This document shows, one piece after another, positions 1 through 12,793 of a stretch of 64,000 bases of DNA. Under the pieces are notes generated by a model. It was not told the origin of the DNA. It searched no databases and was given only the letters and a program-made list of their open reading frames with translations. Each line of letters starts with the position of its first letter. Positions within the stretch are counted from its first letter, which is position 1. The position numbers and the translations under genes were made by a program. The stretch is taken from NCBI GenBank assembly GCA_904063045.1, contig CAJFCJ010000004.1:2411713-2475712 (forward strand). Direction: 5' to 3'. The DNA comes from Dimorphilus gyrociliatus (Eukaryota; Annelida; Polychaeta; Dinophilidae).

Positions 1-3000
1 TACTTACTTAAGAAATTTCATCTTATTTTGCAAGCCAGCCATATTTAATGACAAATGGAATTTTCTAGTTTGCCAATTACGTATTAAACGTTTGAGGATC
101 ATTAAAAAATATCTGCAATTAAAAATGATATATCGATAAATTTTACCATTTGTCGCTCACTAAATTTCTATTATTTTCCCATTTACCATTCAGGCAACAC
201 GTGCCTGATAGAAATTAATCGGATAATTGTTTAAAACTATACAATTTACATAAATATACAAATAGATAGGATAGTAGGTTTTCTATAAATGTTTTTACCC
301 TATTCTTTATTTAGTGTTCAATTCTGTTCAAGCCTTTTTGTTTTTTTTTGCCCGGCTTCTTTTCATGTTTTACATCTAAACAACGATACGGAAAATTTTA
401 ATTTAGTTTAATGTTAACACTCTAGATGGCGTTACTATGCTTCCTTTTTTATCTATTCCTCGGCTGAATAATGATTTTAGTTGGATTAAAAAAACTTTTG
501 TATCCGCTTAAAAAGAAAAAAGGGAGTTTAGGGCTTTTTATTATATTAAAACGTTTAAGAAAATAATTACTATTTATAGGTAAAAAGAAAAAACAGTGAA
601 CTTGTTGCTTACTTAACAAAGAGAGGGTCAGAAAATGGAGAACGTTAAAGGATAGTATTACTAAACAGTTTGCCCTAGAATTTACCTTATTCTCAAATGT
701 TTGCCTGATGTTTAGCATCTTATGTTACTTTCACATTAACACAGACATCGTTACTAATTTTATTACTCTATTATACAAATTATTAGGCTGTTGGTTCGTA
801 TTTAGGTTTACTTGTTAAAAGTCGGTCGATTCAACTAAATTAGAAATTATATTGTAGTCAATAAGTAATTAGAAATAAACGAAATGAACAAATGAAAGAA
901 TGAATGAACGAATGAATGAATAAAAAAGTATAGAAAGAGTAATTGAAAAGAGTAAAAGTTGAAAAATAGAGAAAAACCCTTCAATATTTAATCTTTATTA
1001 AGTCGACATCCAGATGAGATTTTTTATGTTATATTTTATTCATCAATTTATAAATGTATGAGAAGAAACTATATATTAGATTATTATGGAATAAAAGAGA
1101 GCATTACGTAATATATATATCTATATATATATATGAATTTTACGATTGGCAGGCTACTTACCTATCAATAAACTTTCGGTACGTAAAAATAAATATATGC
1201 AAGTGTTAAATCGCTCTCACTTATGTTCCCTTTTATTAGTTTTCATTATATAATTAGGAAAACATTAAAGCTAAAAGCATCATAAATAATACCGTCACCT
1301 TACTCCTTTGATAATAAGTATATTTCCTTTTTTCCCTTTGTCTTTTATAATTTTTAGTTGTTTTAAGCTTAGTTATCTTCGGAATACTGTATCTCTCTCT
1401 CTCCCTAGCTCGCCCTATGTCTTTTGACACTTCACGATACCCCCCGCTTACATCCCCTCTGTCTTTCTCTCCTCTCGCTCCCACTCGTCCACACACACAC
1501 ACACACTTGACACCAACATACACTTTCTCTCTTTTTGTTACTCTCTTGCCATTCTTCAAACTGACTATAGAGACAATCGAGAAAATTACTCTTGAACGAA
1601 AAAGCACGAATTTGACTCTAGATTAAAATAATACCCAAATTACCGGTTGCTTAATTGGAATTGTGACGTCATCAATATAGAGCCTAATTGACAAGCAGAT
1701 GCGTGATTTGCGTCGCTCATTTGCGCCTCTCAGTGCTCTTCTTTTGATGCATAATTTACAAAGAACGAATGCCAATTTTCATAGGATTCGATTTAGTGCT
1801 CGCTTGCATTATTTTGTCAGAACAGATGCAAAACTCCTAGTACATTCTTCGACGTCTAAACATTTCCGGTTAATTAGTATTTGGCATTTATGAAAAGGAA
1901 GGCGTCTTTCATTCAAGTGCACACTTGCATAATTCTTTATTGTCGTATCGTTAGATGTTACCTTTAAAAGGAAAAGATAAAAAGAATATTGCCTGACAGT
2001 TGGAATCTTGTTACGATATTTCCTAGAACTTATTCTGCAAGTTGAACGACTAATCTTATTTTTCTAATTGATTCCTTATTTAGTTAATAGCTGTAAAATA
2101 TTTGACAAACATGCCTAGCTCGGGTCCTTGACTAGAGAAGTAAACACGATGGGCAAACAAAGGAAAAACAACTTCTCCCTCTGTTTACTAAATATAGTAG
2201 TTCCTGAAAGTTATAATGACAAGTAGGTTTATACATTGTTACGTATTGTGTTCATACTTCCTATACAAACTGAGTGCTATACTACTAAAACGGTACCTAA
2301 ACATTATGTACATATATAGATGTCTACTCGTTGTGAATAAGTATAAACAATGTATATTTATGCAAAATTTGATAACATCCGCGACAAAGTAGAAAATCAC
2401 TCTACATCCTTGCTAATGCATAAAAGATTATTTATACAGTACACAATAGGCCTTATGGATCGCTTACAGCAAAATTGTTTGCAGATCGAATTTGATTGAT
2501 CGGTATATTTCAGTCGCTTGCTAAAAACAAATGCTTGACCCGAAACATATACTGCACACCGAACTGCCTGTGTTTGATTGATATAAATAGGGCAGTACCA
2601 TTAACGACCGTATTTTACCACTGCAAAACATTGATTAGGCTTGGAAAGAAGGAAATTAGAAATAATTTGCAGTATGGCAGTTGAGCTACGAGAGAATATT
2701 GAATTCTCCATGGAATTTCTAGAGCCTTCCTAATCTTTGACGTCTGGTAACGCCTTAATAAGCGTTCCTCATCGATCGTCTTCTAGAGCCATATTGAAGA
2801 ACACGTTCGTTAAGGGGCAAAGGTGACGACCTTGATAGAGCATTGAGCTGGTCACGAGCCGAAATACCAAAGAGGAAAACAATCTATTTCTTATGCTAAT
2901 TAGTTTCGGTATTCTTCTTTCAAGATGAAACCGATATCCTAAGTGTATAGATAATCTTTACGGGAAAGAATAAAGATAAGTGTTCTTTTCCTTTTATTGT

Positions 3001-6000
3001 TTTACTTGACCAAGTCACATTCTTTTCTCGATGAAATAATCAATCTAAAATGCAATTTAGAGGTTATCTGTATACACGGAGGACGCCTAAATTCTCTTTT
3101 CGTAAATTTTTCTATTTGCTCCGTCGCAGCTCTTAATACCGACTCGTTTTACATTGCAGTAGCAGTTTGAACTCCCAATGGAAAACTTCTCAAGATTACA
3201 GTCATGAATATTGCGAAAATTCGGTTACGTCTTCTTTTCCAGTAATTTGCATACTTGTGAAAAGAAGAGTAAAAGGAAAAATTCCATAGTAAACCTGAAT
3301 CAACACCGTATGAGATTGTGTTATGCAAACACATATTTGGTTCTTCTGTAAATATCCTCTCTTCCCGGAGGATATACTTAGGCCTATCTGTTATATGTCA
3401 ATACCTTTGGGTGCAAGTTTGTTTTGCAGTGATAGCTTTTCGGTAAATGGTAATTAAACGTTTACAGAAGGCGTGAAAATGCAAAAATTCCATATATTCT
3501 CTTTTTATCTCCTTCTTTAATTTCCTGACTTTTTGTCTTTGATTCATCTTTGAAATTTGAAAGAGGAAAGAAAAATTCGTGTGATACTCAACTTCCTTCT
3601 CTAGTTAATTAACGTAATTCATGCGTACTTTAATAAGACGAGGCAAGGAAGAGAGGAAGCAGCAACCTAGTTATTAGGATTGTTAAAAGGGAAGTACAAC
3701 TAAGAAATATACTCATTAAGTATTTCGTCTCAGTGGGAAAGAAAGTTGCGAGCTCCAGCCATAAAACTCTATAAAAAGAATTGCCTCATTCTCTCACAAT
3801 GACAATATACTGTATTTCTCTGGCTAGTTTTCCAACAAATCCAATGAGTTTGGTGGTTGTTTAAAGAAAAAGGAATAGAAATTTAATAACACTTTACGAG
3901 AAAGCAATTTCCCTATAATTTTCCTTTCATCATTAGTCGTTCAATGCTTCGCTTGAATTCATTTAACAACGTTAAATGGAAGCAATTTGCTATTTCGTAT
4001 TTAAATTCAATTTTCATTCGGTATTATTTCTATTGTATGAAAAATATTCATAAGTATTCAAATATCTAATAAAGAAAACACTTTCTTTTCTTTTATTATT
4101 GAAAACAATAAGCTTCCCTCACCAATTACATATTTGCGTGCTTTTTTCAAATGTTTTATTTAAATAACAGTATAACAATCGCTTTTGAATACATTGCTTT
4201 TTTTTCTCCCTTCATGTATATATATATGTATTATCTGGCCAAATAGCGTAGAAATCGTAGACAATAATACTTGCTAAATATCCTGGAGCGGTAAACAGAA
4301 ACAATAACACACCTGGAATAACATTAAATAATTATTTTTAGGCCTTAATTCTATTTAGGGTCACAAATCGAGTTGATAAAAAAATACACCCTCTCTCTCT
4401 CTCTCTCTCTCTATCTCTTTTCCCGATGGTTCACCTAATTAATTTATCTATTACATAAAACTCTATTGAATTTTGGCCTATTTTATTTGTAGAGTAACAA
4501 TTGACGAATAAAAAAAAGTTACTAAGGGAAAGAAAAAACAACACGTGAAATTCGTAAAGTAAACTGTTACAGTTATGCAAACGACTGAAATGTAACTAAT
4601 GCATAGGCTTTTGAATAATTAAGGTCTCTATTGATTGCTAGCAGCCCAAGGACAAAAAGTCGTGTGTGTACATTGTAACGATCGAGTGATATCATAGATA
4701 CTTAAATACGGCTAAGCTTTGTCATTTCATCCAAAACTGTACCGCCCACTTCTTATTTTATGAATGAACGACGAGTGTTTAGAAAAAATACATGTTGTAT
4801 TAAATAACAAATGCAAACGAAGATTCATGAATATTTTAACAATCTACTAGAAAATGAGGCTACAAAATTGTAGGCCTACGTAAAGATACTTTTAGAAAAT
4901 TGTTTATCAATAGTGAGTTTTGAAGGACTGGAAATTATTTATTAACTATTTTTATACACAGCTGCATTTATTGTTGGCTAACAAAGGCACGTAGGTTGGT
5001 TTACAGCATTGTACTATGCAAATGAGCTTGGGGTTTGTAAACAGAAAACCTGCTTCTGTTCTCAATGGTGAAGGCCAGCCTACGAGATAGAAATACAAAC
5101 TGTTGTTTGTCACGATATATTCTGTCAGCGAGAACTATAAGGGTGAATGTGGGAAACGAGTTAACTGTAATAGTAGAAAAATACAATAAAGAGGAGGAGG
5201 AGTAAAAGGAGGCGGAAAGGGTGGTGGAGCGGGCGTAAATCTGTAAAACATTAATCAACTGATCAAAGTAAATAGTGGTATCGGCTGTTTTTGGCACGTC
5301 ATTAAGAATTCGGATGTCTTCGAATTTTAAAAAAGGCATTTGTATATACAAACACGTTTAAGAGTCGCATAAAGAGAGGCATTTTTCGAATCCATTTGTT
5401 TCCCTTTGGACTATGAATAGTATATAAAACAGCGGTAGTTGCCGATAAACAAGTTAGGTTGTCTGGAAAAGCTGTTACACTTTCCAAATGACAAAATAAT
5501 TACAATAAAAGCAAGGCGGCAATTACAAACAACTGTTCCAACAGCCTATCTGCCCTTTACCTCGGAACGTGACGAACGCGCGTGCAGGAGCACTTAAGAA
5601 GTCGCTGTGATCGATTCTTATTGCAGTGTTTTTGCAGTAAAAATACTCTAGGAAACAATGAACACTATTCAATAAGGAAAATAGTAGAGTTTATTGGCAA
5701 AACGATCGTAATTCCATATTTCCTCCTCCTAATCAGTCGAACAACTAATAAAAAGCTTAATTACATACGCTGAAAATAAATTATCATTAACTCTGTAACG
5801 TTTAATGACGTAACTGTCAACTCTTGTTAAGACTCTTCAGACAGTTTACTCCGAATTAATTAAAAGTGATACGTTCTTTATTCGGCTGTGTCGATCTCCT
5901 TTGGAGATAGCGTGTGTACAGCCTTAAAAGTAAACTTTTCAAGTTCTACCTTCCTTTACGTCATGTTTCATTAATTTTTTATAGATTTACCTTAATTTCC

Positions 6001-6164
6001 ACCTGTACTCGTGGGAAAACCTCTACAAAAAAAGTGACGTCTAATCAATGCCGTTATTAGACGGTGCTTTCGAACTTGTAATACAATTTTTTTTCTTCGC
6101 TATTGTCTCCTACTCCTTCCCTTTAAGTAGACGAACAGATGTAATTTTCATATTGGTTGCTTTA
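1..6164. other. Gene-free stretch upstream of LHFPL2
   Basis: I see no supportable gene here. All open frames are short and lack splice context or recognisable domains. The stretch holds a full cAMP-response-type palindrome TGACGTCA at 1664-1671, a TATA-like TATAAATAG at 2582-2590 on the plus strand, a somewhat GC-richer segment around 2690-2880, a CT microsatellite at 4390-4414 and two copies of the palindrome TAGGCCTA (3379, 4871). An AGATGGCG motif lies at 424-431. None of these can be tied to a transcript. Confidence 0.5.
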
Positions 6165-6222
6165 GTCGCCCTAGCAACGAATAACACCTGTTTAAACTAG
6201 GTGGCGTTGTTTTCGCGCCAAA
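6165..6222 (+). promoter_or_regulatory. LHFPL2 proximal promoter: X-box, CTCF-like and E2F-like motifs
   Basis: Three recognisable motifs sit within 75 bp of the start codon at 6239. GTCGCCCTAGCAAC at 6165-6178 matches the RFX X-box consensus GTNRCC-N2-RGYAAC at every position. AGGTGGCG at 6199-6206 resembles the CTCF core. TTTCGCGCCAAA at 6211-6222 fits the E2F consensus. The motifs are seen directly; binding is inferred. Confidence 0.5.
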
Positions 6223-6238
6223 TTGTCAGTCGACTGCA

Positions 6239-7494
6239 ATGTTCCGCAACGATATATTGTGGACAAACCGAAAACAAGCGACTCTTGATCAACACGTGGT
6301 TATTTACGAAGAAAACAATTATGACTGCAAACCAAACTGTTATCATTTTTATATTCTAGTGTCATTACGAAGTCTACTTTGGACTTTTCTTTCTATATCG
6401 GCCGCTATCTTGGTGGTTTCTTCAACGCTCACACCAGATTGGCTAATAGCTCCTCCGTCAGCTCTTTCCGTTGGCAGTAATACTTCCGGATCCAAAACCG
6501 TATGGAAAAGGCAAACAATAGGACTAATTTTCCAGTGTTCTGCTAAAGTTCAATTCGATAAATTGTTGGAAATTTGTAAACCTGTACACGCCAACGTAAA
6601 TTGGGCATGGAAATCTTGTATCCTGCTTTTAGGAGCTAGTTCCCTACTTTTAACCGTTACGGCAATATCGTCTGTAATTTCAATCTGCGTGAAGAGCATA
6701 TGTAGAAAGAGCATTTTTACATTGACTGGTTTGGTGCAGAGCATTGCGGGTAAGAAATGCTTTTTGCCTTTAAAAAAAGAATTATGTAAATTAATATGAA
6801 GATGTATGCAAAGCACGGAATTCTTTAGGTTGCAGCTGCTGCAGATTTTGATAAGGTTATTTTTTTATGGTTTTATCTTTCACTTCCCTTAAACCAGGAG
6901 GAAATCCATGAATTTGTTATTATAAACTAATGAGAAATATCTCCAACATCTTGTAGTACCTTCACTCTTATTTGCCAAGTGTTATTCTATAATTTTAATC
7001 TAATCTCCCGTAATTTCATGCCAATTGAACCGTGCGAAAATCACATGAGTCTTTCAATGTTCAAAATAACTCAATTTAGTCCTACTGCGAAACCGTCAAA
7101 TAACGAAATTAAGTAGTGCGTCCAATTCCGTAACAATGTTTCATTACTCGGAATGTTTTAAGCGCCATCTTCTGTTTTAAGTCCATTTAGATAAGTCTTA
7201 TTAAATTTCAATTTTGTGTTGTTTGTCTTTAAAATAGGTTTGCTTCTCGTGGTTGGTATTGTTCTTTTTCCGGCTGGCTGGGGAAGCGATGCCAATACAA
7301 AGATATGCGGGGACGGCGTATCTCCGTTTTACGTTGGAGCTTGTCAACTAGGATGGGCATCATATGCCATTGGTTTAGCTACAATAATTATATTTGGTGC
7401 CGCCGCCTTATCGATGTATGCCGATAGCTCTACAAGTACAGATCAAGCTGAAAGGGAAATACTAAATGGACATAGATGTATTTGCTTAATCTAG
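6239..7494 (+). CDS. LHFPL2: LHFPL2-like tetraspan membrane protein
   Basis: Two exons, 6239-6749 and 7238-7494, join in phase 1 across a 488-bp GT-AG intron to give 255 residues. The protein has four hydrophobic segments: one after LRSLLWTF near residue 45, two in the middle (about 125-150 and 165-190) and one near the C-terminus. Recognisable LHFP-family features are a DWLI block after the first segment, SIAG followed by LLLVVGIVLFPAGWGS across the splice junction, and the ending CICLI, which resembles the ICLL end of vertebrate LHFPL2 rather than LHFPL3/4. LHFPL proteins are four-pass plasma-membrane proteins of the claudin/tetraspan type; vertebrate LHFPL2 is linked to reproductive-tract development. 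The roughly 40-residue N-terminal extension before the first membrane segment is longer than in vertebrates; it begins at the first in-frame ATG, so a later start is possible only through non-ATG or unseen splicing. Confidence 0.88.
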
Positions 7495-7723
7495 CTGGGG
7501 AAAAGAAACTAGCGCATTACTATATCTTATCTACTTAGTGAAATTTTGAATATCTATTTTTCCATTTTATACGAGAAAGAAAAAGCTAATTAGAAAGGAA
7601 AAAAAACTCTGACATTTTTTTATATCAAAAGGAAAAAAAGAAAAGAAAGGAAAAAAAATTTCGTATATCTTAGATGGATCAGAAGTGCCAGAAGGATTTC
7701 TCGTTTTCCTCCACTTCTCATCT

Positions 7724-7825
7724 ATCTCCTCTCTCTCTCTCGCTCTCTCATTGATATACATATACATATACAGTATATATATATATATACACACGCACAC
7801 GCACACACACACACACTCCTCTCTC

Positions 7826-7870
<45 letters not shown>

Positions 7871-7874
7871 CCCC
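7724..7874. repeat. Compound CT / TA / AC / CT microsatellite
   Basis: A run of CT repeats, then TATACA/TA repeats, then CA repeats, then about 60 bp of CT repeats. It lies 230 bp downstream of the LHFPL2 stop and creates spurious low-complexity open frames on both strands. Confidence 0.9.
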
Positions 7875-10033
7875 TTTTTTTTATTCTTATTTCTTTTTGC
7901 AATGATTACTGTAAAGGAATAACAAGAGAATCTGTCCTATGATAAAAAAAAAACAAAAAGAAAGCTAATTATCTATGCAACTACAAATAAAGAAGAATTT
8001 TGCAGAATATAATTCACTAATCGATACGTGACTAAAATACAAGTTTACTATTTGAATAAAAACAAATAAACAAACAAGATAAAAACAAAACATAGGGGGC
8101 TTCTCTCTTTTTTTGTTTGATTTGGTTTAATTTGAGTTTTTATTCATAAATCGTTTTTGATTATTGTTTCAAAGTGTTTTTACTGAATATTTTGTTAATA
8201 TTTTTATCCTTAAGATTTGATTTAAAAACGTTGAATACGTGACAATTTTTCGTCAAAGCGATTATTATATTAATATATATTTATATATTGTTCAGTTTTT
8301 TTTTTGTTTTGTTTCTTTTTTTTTGTCTCTCTTTGTTTACGCTTCGCTTTGCAATAGTGAATTTCTATGCCAATAAACAAAAAGCTTATTGTTCCTCTTT
8401 TAGCAGAAGCTCATTTTTACAAATTACCCTTTCCCGCATTTCGACAGATGCCGCTATTTATTGTATAAAGAGCGCCCTCTTTCACTTCAAACACTACTTA
8501 ACAATGTTTCTTAACTTTCTATTTATTCTCATGTTTTTCAATAGGCTCGTTTTTTTTTCTAATAATGGTTTGTTGAATGTAAATTATTGATTAACAAGAT
8601 CCTAAATAGTTTACAAATATATACATATTATGTATAATTGATCTATGGTAAAGGCTGTTACATAGGACTATAAAAGATTCAAGCATATTTACAATTTCTA
8701 AAAAGTTTCTCCTCTTTTAGAATAATTTAATTATACGTGATTTTCCTCACTTCTAACCCTGTAAAGTGACCAATTTGCAAGTAAAATAGAAAGGCATCTG
8801 TCATAAATTGAACAATATAGATAATTTCTAGTCTTGTTAAAAGTCAATCTAAAAATAGATTGCATGAATTGCTTATTTATATATATTACTAAGATTAATC
8901 ATAATAACTATATATATATATATAGAATATATTTACCTATGAAGGAAATTTATGTATAGAATGCTATGGTAACGTACTTAACGCTTATTCCTATTCCACT
9001 CAATACTGCCATTCATTTCGAAAAACCGATATTCAACCTTTAAATAAATTTAATTATTAAGGCTAAACTTTTTGGTATGCTAATTATTTTAAAAATAACA
9101 AATAATAGATTTAATTCTAAAGCTTTCTCCCATCTCCCAATCGTTCGGCTTTTGTAATAGTTACATTTAAACAGTCTTAACAAACATATACGCCATACGG
9201 CATTCTCTGCTCGTTTTTGTTCAAAAATATATGTTCAATGTTTCACTATATTGAATGTACAACATGATAAATTGTATAGCTTAATGCATCTGACTTTCCC
9301 CTTCAAGAACTTCCTTTGTTGGTAGAGATTCGTTCTTCTGGTTCCTTCAGATTGACGACTACGCATTTATAGCTTAGAATTGATCCGAAAATTGCATGAC
9401 ACTGTAAAATTAGTCGATGTCCTTTGTCTGTGCAAAAAAAAGTCCTGCCCTCTTCGCTGCAAAGTTATTTCCTTATAATATCTTAGTAGCATTATTTTTG
9501 ATGAATAGAACTTGACCAATTTATTCTTGATATTTGTGGCAAACGTTTCCTTCTCTCTCTCTCTCTGTAAAATTATTCATTCTCGGATTCTATGTTAAGT
9601 AGAAATATCAACAAAATTTAATCTTTCTTTCCTTCTCCCTCTGCTTTGAATAAATAGATCCTTATCATAATCCTCCTAGGATAAGTCACGATACGTAACA
9701 AAAAGATCACATTTTGGCAGATTGAAACAGTTTTTTCAACTCAAAAAGTTCACATTCTAGATGATTTTAAAAGGCAACTAGTGACATCTGTCGGTTTTTG
9801 TATAATTCATTTTTCTTAAGGATAGTATAAATGAGAATATAGAGAAAGAAATATACAGAATTTCTGTAATAAGAAAACTATATGTTTAATGAGAAATATA
9901 AAATCAATAAATTTCAAAATGATTATAAAAAACATCGGTGTAGGAAGTAAATAAGTGAATAAAGAATGCTTGGTTTTACAATGTGGAAAAAGATCTAAAT
10001 GAAAAGATCATTAAGTAGCAATTTTTAACCAAC

Positions 10034-10255
10034 ATGATCACCAACAATGTCTTACTTCCCGCTTTTCAATCCACCAATATGTATTGCAGTGTTTATGCTG
10101 TCATTGATCTACCGCATTTAGTTAAAAATGCCAGATATTCTCCGCATAGATACAACTGTAAGAGTTATGATAGTGGAGTTGCTATGGTGGACTATTTCAA
10201 AGGCTTTCCAAGAAACTACTGGTTCAATCTACAGCTAATGTATCTGCTATGCTAA
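10034..10255 (+). pseudogene. Possible relic of a P-element/THAP9-type transposase (doubtful)
   Basis: A 73-codon open frame contains VIDLPHLVKNARY, reminiscent of the D-x-PHL-x-K-x-x-RN motif of P-element/THAP9 transposases. Nothing else recognisable flanks it, there is no second catalytic motif, and no terminal inverted repeats or target-site duplication were found. It could equally be chance. If real, it is a heavily decayed fragment. Confidence 0.15.
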
Positions 10256-12723
10256 ATCAAAGAAAAACTTTTAAAATTCCCAGTTGTTTGAGAGTACACT
10301 TTGTTTTCAGTAGGAATATTTTAACATGTTTAATTATGTAGATGATTTCATCAAATTTTTAGATATAGTACACTTTTGCTGATTTCGCAAGTTTTGCAGG
10401 CCATTTGCAGTAAAAGTTTATACGTTAAATGATAACGCATTTCTGTAGGGTGTAAGGTAACGTAGGATATTGTTTTACGTAAGTCGAGATTGAATATTGT
10501 TTATACAAATTCTTATATAAAGTCTTTTCGCAGAAAGAACGTTCAAATTATCAAGGATAAATTGTATCAATTTACATAGTATTATCAGAATTAGGTGGGT
10601 CTGATAGAGAATAAACTATGAACGAAAGGAAGAAGAACTAATAATAGTTGAACGTTCTTTTTTATATAACAATTATTTGCTGAAAAAAGGAAATTCATGT
10701 ATTAAGATTGGAGGAATAAATCAGGTGAGCAGATATCTCAGCAACAAAATGTATAATATAAACATAGAAGTCGTTGTTATATAATATAATATAAGGTATT
10801 TTACTCGGATTTACATAGTATAAACTGTATAAAGCATTAGTAATAGCATATGAACGAGAATAAACGACTATTTCACTGGTATTTCTTTATTATTAAATGA
10901 AAACTTTTCCTTTTAGTTTTTGAATAGCTCTTTTAAAAAACATGGCATCTAACATATTTTATACAAAATACTACCAAGAATACTTAATACAAAGTTCCAG
11001 CTCTCTAAACCATTTTAATGAATACTTAACTCATCTACAACAGCCGTTATCACTCGAAGATTGAAGTGTGTAATGGATTGTATGAAATTTTATATCAATA
11101 TAAGTTAACTGATTGTCAAAGTTGTCTTGCAAAACCTTTGTTTACTTGATATAGAAATGAAATAGTTATCATTTATAGTTATGCTATAGATTTATAGAAA
11201 AAGCTACAGTCTATAATAGATAAAGGTTTTAAAATAGAGATACAACTTGATACTAAAATCTCCATTTGAAATATTCACAAATCTCTTAGATTCTATATTT
11301 AGTACTAGTACTTTTTATTAAGTCAAAGCTAACGATATGATAGTATATTTTCTCTGAGGCCAACTTATTTCCCATGGAAAAGATAAATAAAAAGAAGGAT
11401 TTTGTATCAATTAATTATGCGCTCACGCACACTTTCAAGGAAATGTTATCGTTATAATCTATTGCAGTTTTTGCTGAAGAAAAGAAAGTTTTTAGACGGC
11501 TACCAATATATTATCATTTTATTAATAATACTGTAAAATTCTTATTTTCTTTCTTTTTTTAATTAGTTGATTGGTTTAAAAGGAAGTTCTAAGGGAAACA
11601 GCATAAGTTCAGTTAAGAATTGTGAACCAATTGAATAGCTTAATTGGTTGTTGAGTTAGAAGGTTGTTATTTTATTCAAAGGAGATCAATATACAATTAT
11701 TTATTAGTGCAGTAAGTATGCATAAGAATTAACAGCCTTTTTGAAAAAGATAAACAATTTTAATGCATGAACAATTGAGCTATTTAAGAATTATTACTCA
11801 TGTAGCAGAGAACTAATAGCGAAGAAATCATATTGAAAAGTGCTAAATGGTATATCTTGATGAAATATATGCAATTGTAAAGGAAGTACTTGGTACTACT
11901 GTAGGCTGATAACAATAAAGTAACAATTTATATACTTTAAGAGGAAGTAACCTCTTAGTCTCTTGCAAGTCTATTTAAAGATGTAAATGAAAAAGAATTC
12001 GTCGAAGCAGCGAACTATTTAAAGAAATTGTTGACAGTATTTTCTTCAATATGACGACATAAAACGAAAATATACTCAATTGTGACTAGAAACAAGGCGT
12101 TCATAAATTTTTGAGTTGAATTCTTATTGAATCAGTTTGAACAGAAATACGCAGAACTATAAAAGAATTAACATCCTAAGGAAGGAAGACTATTCAATAA
12201 CAAAGAGTTTCCGCTAAGATGTATAACTGCGATATGAAGTTTTTTCTTAAGGCAAACGCAATATCACGAAAAATAGGACGTCATTATATAATAGATCCAA
12301 ATATTTCTCAATCCCTAAATCTGATCTTATAGTTCCATTCAATAGGTTAAATATTGAATTCATTAAAATTCAAAAAAATAAAAGGAGGACAATAACTGGA
12401 GATAATTTTGACTTTTGAAATATTCAATAGTGACATCTATAGTTCTTGTAAAACTTTTCATATTTTTCGCAATAATGAGAAATATATATTAATGATGAGA
12501 TTAGCAAAAACTATATAAAGAAAAGAATATATAATTTTCCGGTTATGGGAGTAATGTTATTGTTTAGTGTTAGTTTAAGGATTAAGAGCTGAATAGCTTT
12601 TTATATATTTACATTATATTAGATATTTTCATAAATTATATGAATTGATGAATACTATATGTAAATAGTGTATTAAATTGTAATTGGTTTGTTGAAAGTT
12701 TAGCAAGAAACGTTTCACACCCT

Positions 12724-12793
12724 TCCTTTTTTCTTATATACATATACTGTATATTAGTATTTAAATTAGATATACAGTATATATAAGAAAGGA
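12724..12793. repeat. Imperfect inverted repeat (hairpin-forming)
   Basis: The arms TTATATACATATACTGTATA (12734-12753) and ATATACAGTATATATAAGAA (12770-12789), flanked by TCCTTT and AAAGGA, are inverted copies separated by about 15 bp. The stem has small bulges. It could be a tiny MITE-like element or simply extruding AT-rich DNA; it contains two copies of the dispersed 10-mer ATACAGTATA. Confidence 0.5.

Noticed and set aside
1699-1893. Plus-strand 64-codon frame just after a CRE
   Set aside because: No homology or signal peptide, and no splice partner; it could be promoter-proximal transcribed sequence, but coding is unsupported.
5001-5487. Minus-strand frames of 116 and 61 codons
   Set aside because: No domain, no convincing splice sites and Ser/Tyr/Phe-rich random-looking composition.
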